Shown here: positions 57,079-64,000 of the stretch, piece after piece
How positions within the stretch are numbered: the stretch's first letter is position 1
Layout of the letters: each line of letters opens with the position of its first letter
Assembly: GCA_905147135.1 (NCBI GenBank)
Contig: LR990050.1
Location: forward strand, 15,436,001-15,500,000
Source: Blastobasis lacticolella
Taxonomy: Eukaryota; Arthropoda; Insecta; Lepidoptera; Blastobasidae
Reading direction: 5' to 3'
DNA length: 64,000 bases
Position numbers and translations under genes: made by a program
Notes under the pieces: generated by a model
Databases searched by the model: none
What the model saw: the letters and a program-made list of their open reading frames with translations, nothing else
Told to the model about the DNA's origin: nothing

Positions 57079-58512
57079 TGTAGGATCTTACTTTGCCTTA
57101 TGTAATACTTACGGTTGTGAGGACTCGTGTTTAAACGTTGTTTTCAACACGTTGACACTTTTATTCTTAATTTTTCCACCTTTATTAGTTTATTATGGGC
57201 ATCTTTGGATCTGGCCCTTCAGGCTCTGATTGTCAATCATTATTTCCTGGAAAATATGTTAATTCTGTATTTGATGTAACTACGTTTTTACTAATGTGTT
57301 TAATTTAAATTGAATATAATAGAATATAGGGTTTTGCTTTGACTTGTGTTAGTACTTACAGTTATTAGGACTTTTAGACACATTTTTGTGTAGCATGTTG
57401 ATGCTTTTTATTTTCAATTTGTCACCTTTTATGGGTATCTTTGGATTTGGCCCTTCAGGCTCTGATTGTCCATAATTCCTCCCTGGAAAATTAAGTTTAT
57501 TCTGTATGTCAGACTATGTTGATTACTACGTTCTATTAATGTTTTGATTATAATAGATTTTGGGGAATGTACTTGTGATATATAGACACCCAAATGATAA
57601 AAGTAATGATGGTTTCCGAATGAAAAGCAGGGGGCAATGGCGTGTGTCTGGATTCTTACCTTCGTAACTTCTTGTTTTTTTAAATATTATGGATCCGGAC
57701 GGGCCCCAATGCTTCGGACGGTTGTTTATTTCGATAGGGTTTGATTTATATACAGTTTCCAATACGAATTATACACATAAATCCGCATTTTTATTGAGAG
57801 CGGGTTCTTTCTGTTATGTTACTCTTGTCATGTCATTTGATGACAAGTGAAATTTTTAATAGTCAAAGGAGATTTTAATCTTTTTTGTGCCTCTCTTATT
57901 CTAGATAACTGCTGGATCCAATTCCTCATCAGGTCGGCATGAATTATATTCTTGGCTGTCGAACACCAGACCGTCCGAAAATTAATATGGACCATTTCGG
58001 GAACTGGCTGGTTGACTATGACTACTGGCCAACAAGATCTTATCTTCCTTTGTGCCAAATGGTTCCAGAAGGTTTTTAAACGAGGACCCGAGCCTTCAGT
58101 AAAGGAAGCAGAGAGGGATTGAGTTCAGTTTTGTTTTCCCAGCCTTCGGCCTTGGAGGTGAAGAGTTTATAACGTGACGTTACCTTGAGATAATAAATCG
58201 CCAAAAGTTATTATGTGTGCGGTATAAATCTAAAAAGTATATGCTATGCAGCATCACATCCTATCTCCGAAGACCCAGTTCTAAGGGTATGCACCTAGTC
58301 GCATGAACCACCAACTCCTACAAGAATCCCAAGCTGACGTAGTCGCTCAACCAGTTCACAAACCGGTACTTTCGGTCTGCGTTGAAAAGTGAAATAAGTG
58401 CGCCAGCCCGGACAGAAGGTTATGTGGACAAACTCTTTTTTATAACGTTTGTGCTTTTGTAGATTATTTTTGATAAATTCCTTGTTTTAAGTAGATTACA
58501 GATGGACTGAAT
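57079..58512 (+). repeat. 3' LTR, first part (before the P-element insertion)
   Basis: It matches 52709 to about 54143 of the 5' LTR almost base for base. Differences seen: C/G near 57126, C/T near 57430, T/A near 57658, a 3-bp gap near 57668, and G/T near 58484. It ends at the target 'gactgaat'. The 3' LTR resumes at 63088. Confidence 0.95.
58505..58512. repeat. P-element target site duplication, left (gactgaat)
   Basis: Repeated at 63087-63094. The uninterrupted 5' LTR has the site only once (gatggactgaatacatac near 54135). If the terminal repeat is taken as perfect to its last base, the duplication is 7 bp (actgaat). If the final G is shared, it is 8 bp, the usual length for P elements. 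Confidence 0.92.
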
Positions 58513-58540
58513 CATAGCCTCCTTCATCTACAAGCCATGC
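58513..58540 (+). repeat. P-element left terminal inverted repeat (28 bp perfect)
   Basis: It begins 'catagcctccttcatc' and is exactly complementary to 63060-63087. After a diverged stretch, 'caacgtcgct' (about 58557-58566) again matches the complement of the right side (about 63038-63047), so the inverted similarity extends to about 54 bp. Confidence 0.95.
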
Positions 58541-58648
58541 TGTAGCACGGAACGGCAACGTCGCTGTAAACCGATTCACTCATTGTTTACATGTCAAAGA
58601 GCGGGAATATTTTGAATTTTAAGCTAATAAATTTAAAATATATTATAA

Positions 58649-58832
58649 AACTATAAATAAACGAATTGTATGGACCATCTACGAAGGTAAATAAAAGTAA
58701 ATATATTTATAATTGCGCCAAATATGGATAAATACGATTAGTAAAAAACAATCCTCGATCATTTTTGTTGTTAGATTTTTACTTATTTTATCATTCAAAT
58801 TCTGTTTTAAAATAGTAATATTTCTCCAACAG
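58649..58832 (+). promoter_or_regulatory. Presumed P-element promoter and 5' UTR with a likely intron
   Basis: A TATA-like 'ctataaataa' lies at 58651. 'cgaag|gtaaataa' gives a good donor at 58687, and the pyrimidine-rich 'tttctccaacag' gives a good acceptor ending at 58832, directly before the THAP-domain ATG. This implies a 146-bp intron. An upstream ATG at 58670 would, after this splice, run into a short overlapping frame out of phase with the transposase, which could lower translation if it is in the mRNA. Confidence 0.5.
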
Positions 58833-61271
58833 ATGCCTAGGCGTTGTTGCATAGAAAAATGTAGGTCAAACTACGATGTAACGCTAAAAAACGGACAAGA
58901 GGCTGTGCCGACTTTTTCGTTTCCAAAGAATGAATATCTTTTAAAAAAATGGACTTCTGCTATTTCCCGAGCGAACTGGAGTCCCACTGTTGGTTCCTTC
59001 GTATGTAGTAAACATTTTAGCGAAGAGGAAGTTATCACAACAACTAAAATATACCACGGTGATGGCAGCGTTGAAAAGGTACCAGTAAAACGCGCTCGTC
59101 TAGTGACTGGTGCGATACCCCGTATATTTCCTAGTTTGCCCAAACTTTTAAATAAAGCATGCCCCAAGACTAGAACTGATCCAGAAAAACGACGGCAAAA
59201 ATGGATTCGAAGGCAAAAAGAAAAAGAAAATTTAAAGTTAAAAAGTGATCAGATTAAGAGCTTTAGTGAGCTACAGGAAGGTCTTAAATTTAAAACAGAA
59301 TTGTATTGTGGGTGGCGTTTAGGATATGGTGACCAGTTCATGTATTTTTATACTTTAAACGATGATGTTCCCGTCAAAGTGCTCAACAATATTATTGTAT
59401 TTTCTAATTTAAAAGTCACAGTATTTTTAGGTAAAAATGAACTGTCCGAACATGATTTGAAACCGATGTTGTCCCATACTTTGCTGCTTTCTAAATGGTC
59501 CCAACTGGAAAATCTATTAGGTCGGTACAAATGTTCTCACGAGCCACCAAAAATAAGATATAATCATTGCATTGAGAAGGCACTAGAATACTTAGAAAAA
59601 GCAATCGATCATACAGACGAGGATAGTAGTGAGGTACAAAAGCAGGTAGATATAATTAAATACCAGTTGTTATTACTTTTAAAAAATCAGCGAAGGTACT
59701 CTATATCGACTAAAATATTTGCATTTCTTATGTACTTTCAGTCGCCTTCTTGTTATGAGCTACTGCGAAAATTTTTATTTCTTCCCTATAAAAGATATAT
59801 TCAACATTTATCGTCATCATTAAATGTAGGGCCCGAACGAGAGACGAACAATTTAAATTATCTTAGTAACATATTTAATACCCTAACAGATCGTGAAAAA
59901 ATTGTAAATCTTGTGATAGATGAAATTTATGTTAATAGTAAAGCTGAGTATAAGTCTAAACGAATAGATGGATATTCAAACAATAATCCCGCTGTGTTGG
60001 CCAAAACAGTGCAGAGTTTTATGATTTCCTCTCCATTCGGTAGGTTTAAAGAAATAGTGAAGCTTTATCCAACTAGTTCTATGACAGGTGCACAACTGAA
60101 AGAATTAACAGTAGAAGTGATAAACTTTATCCAATCTATTGGGTTCAAAGTGCTTTCTGTAATCACCGACAACAATCGAATCAATCAGTCTATGTTCAAA
60201 CAACTGCTAGATGACAAATTATACTGTAAAAATATTCATCAAAGTGGAGATAAATTGTTTGCGATGTATGATACAGTGCATATTTTTAAAAACATAAGGA
60301 ATAATTGGTTAAATTTGAAGAGTCCTGGAAAAACATTCACATATCCTTCTTTTGAAACAGGTGAAACTAAAACTGCTGCGTTCGAAGATTTGACAAATAT
60401 ATACAAAGAGGAACAAACTCTTTCATTTTTATCTAAAGATACATTCCAAGCTTTATTTCATACTACTTCTGTACTAATTGAAATAACTGAAACAGCATTT
60501 GGTAAATATCCAATTAAATATATTTTGCTGGGAAAGTTTCAGTCGGACTGCTTGGAGAGACGTTTTGGCCAATATCGGCAACTATCAGGCTGCAATTTCC
60601 ATGTTTCATGTACACAAATTATGGAATCAGAAAAAAAGATTCGCATTAAAAAAATTATGAAAATTGAAGACATGGATGACAAATTTAGGCAAACTCAGAA
60701 AATATTAAGTACTGTAGTATCTGAAAACACAGATGAATTTAATTTTATATTATCCACAGACTATCTTGAGTGTTGCGATATTGATGAACAATCTCAAATT
60801 TATGTTTGTGGATATGCAGTCCATTCTGTTTGCAAAAAAATTTGTTGTTCTCATTGCACAGCATTAATAAGAGAAAATAAAGATGAAACTGTTAATGCCC
60901 CGTACTTCGATTTCTTGCAAAGAGGTGGTCTAAGTGTACCAGCTGATTCCGTAAGGTTTCTATGTTTCCACCTTTATGCTATCTTCGGATACATAATAAA
61001 TGATTTACAGCTGAGAGGAAAGCTATTTAAATATTTCGATGTAAGAAAGACGTTATGTGATTTAACACTTTCAAGTTTGCAATCGGACACTTTTTATATT
61101 GACATAGATGGCTGCTGTGAATTAGGCCACTCAACCCAACAAATATATTTTTCTGTTTGTAAAGTAATTGCCAACATTTTATTAAATAATTATACGAAAA
61201 ATCTTAATGACTTGACCAACAGTTCTAAATCTAATAAAAGGAAGCTGAATGTGTATACTAAAAGTTCGTAA
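58833..61271 (+). CDS. P-element transposase with THAP domain (812 codons)
   Basis: It cuts and joins the element's own ends in the nucleus. Residues 1-100 form a THAP zinc-binding domain: C5, C10, C58 and H61 (C-x4-C-x47-C-x2-H), W40 and 'IPRIFP' at 95-100, the AVPTIF-box equivalent. A basic helical region follows (about 110-150). The RNase-H-like core shows D363 in 'LVIDEIYVN', D446 in 'SVITDNN', 'YDTVHIFKNIRNNW' with D480, and E575 in 'QSDCLERRFGQYRQLSG'. A Cys-rich tail ('CGYAVHSVCKKICCSHC') lies at 659-675. The frame stays open 120 bases further upstream, but the start at 58833 gives the usual M-P-x-x-C THAP beginning and follows a splice acceptor. Only 129 residues separate the second Asp from the Glu, less than I recall for Drosophila P. 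Every expected catalytic residue is present, so activity is plausible. Confidence 0.93.
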   Translation: MPRRCCIEKCRSNYDVTLKNGQEAVPTFSFPKNEYLLKKWTSAISRANWSPTVGSFVCSKHFSEEEVITTTKIYHGDGSVEKVPVKRARLVTGAIPRIFPSLPKLLNKACPKTRTDPEKRRQKWIRRQKEKENLKLKSDQIKSFSELQEGLKFKTELYCGWRLGYGDQFMYFYTLNDDVPVKVLNNIIVFSNLKVTVFLGKNELSEHDLKPMLSHTLLLSKWSQLENLLGRYKCSHEPPKIRYNHCIEKALEYLEKAIDHTDEDSSEVQKQVDIIKYQLLLLLKNQRRYSISTKIFAFLMYFQSPSCYELLRKFLFLPYKRYIQHLSSSLNVGPERETNNLNYLSNIFNTLTDREKIVNLVIDEIYVNSKAEYKSKRIDGYSNNNPAVLAKTVQSFMISSPFGRFKEIVKLYPTSSMTGAQLKELTVEVINFIQSIGFKVLSVITDNNRINQSMFKQLLDDKLYCKNIHQSGDKLFAMYDTVHIFKNIRNNWLNLKSPGKTFTYPSFETGETKTAAFEDLTNIYKEEQTLSFLSKDTFQALFHTTSVLIEITETAFGKYPIKYILLGKFQSDCLERRFGQYRQLSGCNFHVSCTQIMESEKKIRIKKIMKIEDMDDKFRQTQKILSTVVSENTDEFNFILSTDYLECCDIDEQSQIYVCGYAVHSVCKKICCSHCTALIRENKDETVNAPYFDFLQRGGLSVPADSVRFLCFHLYAIFGYIINDLQLRGKLFKYFDVRKTLCDLTLSSLQSDTFYIDIDGCCELGHSTQQIYFSVCKVIANILLNNYTKNLNDLTNSSKSNKRKLNVYTKSS

Positions 61272-61389
61272 TAATAGTAGGTAATGTCTGAAACCCCGAT
61301 GTTTCCTTTTTGTATGTCATGGCTAAAACCATGGAAGACTTGAAAATCCTCGAACAATTCTGTAGTGCCTCTCAACACAAGTATATCAT

Positions 61390-61790
61390 AAAATGAACAT
61401 GGACAAGACGAACATTATGTCGAATGCCCATGTTGTGCATACTCCAGTGACAGTTGGAGGCACTCCACTTGAAGTTGTTGACGACTATACATAGCTAGGA
61501 CAAATAGTCCAGCTAGGTAGGTCCAATTTCGAGAAAGAGGTCAATCGACGAACTCAACTTGGTTGGGCAGCGTTCGGGAAACTACGTCTCAATACGAAGG
61601 TCTTTGATCAATATGTGTTGCTAGTGATGACTTACGGAACTGAAACGTGGCCGTACTGTAGGCCTTATAAGAAAGCTTACTGTTACCCAAAGAGCTATGG
61701 TCGGAGTTTATTTGCGCGTTCGAATCAGAAATGAGATCCCACATGGTGGACCGACCACCTTATAAAGATCGCAGCTAGATGAAGGCACAA
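61390..61790 (+). pseudogene. RTE-like reverse-transcriptase C-terminal fragment inside the P element
   Basis: Translation gives 'MNMDKTNIMSNAH', 'VTVGGTPLEVVDDYT', a stop, 'LGQIVQLGRSNFEKEVNRR', 'LGWAAFGKLRLNT' and 'LLVMTYGTETW'. These are the Leu-Gly-x-x-I and T-Y-G-x-E-T-W hallmarks of RTE-type and related LINE reverse transcriptases near the thumb. A stop replaces the residue before L-G-Q, and a frameshift follows T-Y-G-T-E-T-W. It is truncated on both sides. Confidence 0.85.
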
Positions 61791-61804
61791 TAACGGTCTG
61801 TATC

Positions 61805-62054
61805 CTACCTAAATGACTTTTTCTGAGTTATGTATATTAGTTGAACACTAACTGATGCTCTTACAATCAGGTAAATGAACGTGATGAAACCTCCACGTTC
61901 AGGCGACTGAATATGTAACCATGATTCAATCTGTTCTCCTGTTAACAGGGTCACGAATGACAGTCATTCCACTGTAATTACCTTATTCGACAAATCTTGG
62001 ATGCCACCGGCCGCTCGCGCGTAATAGCGGAATCGGGACATTAACGCCAAGATG
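61805..62054 (+). repeat. SINE-A body (head missing) inside the P element
   Basis: 'gagttatgtatattagttga', 'gaacgtgatgaaacctccac', 'caggcgactgaatatgtaac' and 'gggacattaacgccaagatg' match SINE-A with many substitutions. The 'ggatcatggtcaaggcggac' block is largely deleted. It is more diverged than the copies at 22.5 or 34.3 kb. Confidence 0.82.
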
Positions 62055-62273
62055 TCCATGTGTATCTGTAGGTATTATTAAGTTAGATAGGTATTAATTG
62101 TTGTAAAAAATATGGTAGTACCATGGTAAGTAGTTTTAAGGTAGGTACCTATCTCCCTGATTTGTATATATTTACTTAGTCCTGTACATATGTATCAATG
62201 TATAAAATGTATTATATTAATGAATAAATTACTTAAATTAGGCAATATTTTGTCTAGCTTTATTTCCTAATAG

Positions 62274-62345
62274 CTTTTGGCATACGGTAGGCAAACAGGC
62301 AAGCGGGCCACCTGATGAAAAGCGGTCAGCGCTGCCTATAGACTT
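62274..62345 (-). repeat. LINE-C 3' tail inside the P element
   Basis: The minus strand reads 'gtctataggcagcgctgacc', 'gcttttcatcaggtggcccg' and 'cttgcctgtttgcctaccgt', the LINE-C tail. Confidence 0.75.
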
Positions 62346-62875
62346 TAAATAGAAAGTAGCCTATGTTTTAATCCAGGCGGTAACCTGGCTACCTACAAAA
62401 TTTCATCCAAATCCGTTCATCCGTATAGGCGTGAAGAGGTAACAAATATACCCACAAACATTCGCATTTATAGTATTAGTAGGATAACGTTCCAGGCCCG
62501 CGCCCGCAGGAACCACATTTACTTTTAGAATAAATTATAGCCTATATACTGTTCTGGGTTACATGCTATATTACTGCCAAATTTCATCCAAATCCGTTCA
62601 TCCGTTTAGGCGTGAAAAGGTAACAAACATACTCACAAACTTGCGCATTTATAGTATTAGTAGGATAATGTTCCAGACCCGCGCCCGCGGGAACCACAAA
62701 TAATTATGGGATTAAATATAGCCTATATACTATTCTGGGTTATATGCTACATTACTGCCAAATTTCATTTAAATCTGTTGGGTAAATTTTGCATGACGAA
62801 GTAACATTCATCCATCCAAACTTCTATCAAGCCTTTCAAACTTTCGCATTTATGTTATTAATAGGGTAATAGGAT
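62346..62875 (+). repeat. Three tandem RTE-type tail units inside the P element
   Basis: Units repeat 'tttcatccaaatccgttcat', 'ggcgtgaa(g/a)aggtaaca', 'cgcatttatagtattagtag' and 'gataa(c/t)gttccag'. They are followed by 'cccgcgcccgc', then 'tatagcctatatact'. The second and third units are spaced 181 bp apart, and the first is partial. The last unit has diverged more. Confidence 0.85.
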
Positions 62876-63059
62876 ATAATCCAAGTAGGTAGATAGGTAA
62901 ATAGTACAGAAATCTATCCAATTTCATATTATCTAACTAATGCATATACTCAATCATTTAAATAACTAATAACATTAAACGACGACGACCGCGAAGAGAG
63001 TTCTACAGTAATTTTCAGATACACTAAAATTAAAAAAAGCGACGTTGTCAAACTTCTGC

Positions 63060-63087
63060 GCATGGCTTGTAGATGAAGGAGGCTATG
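63060..63087 (-). repeat. P-element right terminal inverted repeat (28 bp perfect)
   Basis: It ends 'gatgaaggaggctatg' and is the exact complement of 58513-58540. It is followed directly by the duplicated target. Confidence 0.95.
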
Positions 63088-63255
63088 ACTGAATACATAC
63101 CCACTACCCTGATTCTTTTGTTTTCTTTGCTCAAGGGGTCGGCTACCGACCTCCAATTAATCTCTCATAAAATAGCTTGCTACTGACCTCTAACAGAGCA
63201 TTCCTTATTTTTACAACTGAACCTGACCCACTGCTAGGCAGTTTGTTACGTTACA
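63088..63255 (+). repeat. 3' LTR, second part (after the P element)
   Basis: It resumes with 'actgaatacatacccactac' and ends 'gttacgttaca', matching the last part of the 5' LTR (about 54139-54306) without a difference that I can see. The AAGT duplication follows at 63256-63259. Confidence 0.95.
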
Positions 63256-63259
63256 AAGT

Positions 63260-64000
63260 CTACAAGGAATTTGCTTGAAAATGGATATTCTTAAGCAATT
63301 TCTCCTTGTAGACTTATATGATCAAGTAAGCATGTTTGCCACGTTAATGTCATCATCAGACGCGGTTAAGACACGACAAGAGGCTTAAGGGAATTATATC
63401 GGTTATGTTATTCTATTTAATAGAAGTAATTTTCTTCGTCTACTTATTGGGTTGGCCTATTTCACGCCAACGAACTTCTTCGAAAAGTACATTTTCAGTC
63501 ACTGTAGACTTGTACACGCATGCGTACTTACGCAATGAATGCAATAGCTATTAAAAATTTATTTATAAAAATATCAGAGAACGCTCCATTGGTACAGAAA
63601 ACATCAACGATCTTCAATGTTCATCCTTTGTAAAAGATGAATAGGGATCTGTTTTTATGTGTTATGTATGCCTGTCACATCTTATAAGTATTAGGTGTAA
63701 GTTCGCTAGTTTATGTTGTTGACTTGCCAGTATATTAGGCGGTTCTTTAGACAAAGGGTGCCTGGTATGTCTTTAGACAAGGGTAGAGATCGCTTGTAGC
63801 CTTCATCGCCTTTATCCACAACTAGATATGGTTTTTCAGGAAGCTTTTTAATGTAATTCTTGTGTTAATTATTTATCTTTATCTATTTATCTAAGTACTT
63901 CACTATCACATCGTAGATATAAAATAGTACAGTAGCAATAGACATAATTCGTGAATCATTAAGCTGGTATAGAAATCCATTGCGTAATTCAGAAAAACAT
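63260..64000. other. Unassigned AT-rich stretch
   Basis: 'aagtctacaaggaatttgct' and 'agcaatttctccttgtagac' (63257-63315) form an imperfect inverted pair right at the LTR-element insertion point. Nothing else recognised. Confidence 0.45.

Larger units (their letters stand above)
58513..63087 (+). mobile_element. P-superfamily DNA transposon (4575 bp), apparently complete
   Basis: Terminal inverted repeats, a target duplication and one uninterrupted transposase gene are all present. Order: left inverted repeat 58513-58540; presumed promoter and 5' UTR to 58832; transposase 58833-61271; debris of other elements 61390-62875; right end. The ends begin CATAG, similar to the CATG start of Drosophila P. 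The sense is the same as that of the LTR element it sits in. Its contents downstream of the gene are described separately. Confidence 0.95.

Noticed and set aside
58713..58832. Upstream start of the transposase frame, giving 40 extra N-terminal residues
   Set aside because: The extra residues are hydrophobic translation of AT-rich DNA, while the next Met begins a canonical THAP domain directly after a splice-acceptor-like sequence.
58513..63087. P-type transposase as a domesticated host gene of the THAP9 kind
   Set aside because: Perfect terminal inverted repeats, a target duplication and placement inside a young LTR show a mobile copy and not a fixed host gene.

Overview
This looks like nuclear DNA from a moth or butterfly. 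It is AT-rich and I found no convincing exon of a conserved host gene. Almost everything recognisable is transposable-element material: tRNA-derived SINEs with long 3' bodies, non-LTR retrotransposon 3' tails containing the 'gtggtgaccactttccatc' motif, RTE-like tails ending near 'cgcatttatagtattagtagg', TTAA-bounded piggyBac-like DNA, hAT-like DNA and TA-bounded foldback MITEs. The taxonomic call comes from the type and density of these repeats and is an inference.

Layout. 1-13 kb is mostly featureless, with SINE copies, a near-perfect 62-nt hairpin at 1491-1552, two GC/CpG-rich patches (6.4-7.0 and 12.1-12.3 kb) and a dead mariner transposase tail at about 10 kb. 13-17.5 kb is a nest of SINE and LINE 3' fragments. 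19-27 kb holds a small minisatellite, four foldback elements, two SINEs and the 3' end of a LINE. 31-33.2 kb is a decayed LINE reverse transcriptase split by a complete non-autonomous hAT-like element (8-bp target duplication). 40.5-42.5 kb has a TA-flanked MITE and a second LINE remnant split by a TTAA-flanked piggyBac-like element. 43-52.7 kb is nearly blank apart from scattered repeat tails.

The centrepiece is 52705-63259. A very young LTR retrotransposon has two LTRs of about 1.6 kb (four substitutions and one 3-bp gap between them by eye) and a 4-bp AAGT target duplication. Its internal region is only 2.8 kb and lacks pol. It holds a short gag-like ORF and three sets of tandem repeats, so it should depend on another element for mobility. 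A 4.6-kb P-superfamily transposon sits inside its 3' LTR. This has 28-bp perfect terminal inverted repeats, a 7-8 bp target duplication and an uninterrupted 812-codon THAP-domain transposase with a recognisable D-D-E core. The 5' LTR still carries the matching uninterrupted site, so the order of events can be read directly: the LTR element inserted, then the P element inserted into its 3' LTR. The P element carries old RTE, SINE and LINE debris downstream of its gene. Because that debris is more decayed than the young LTR it sits in, the P element probably moved recently with this cargo already aboard.

No RNA genes other than tRNA-like SINE heads, no CRISPR arrays and no bacterial-type operons were seen.
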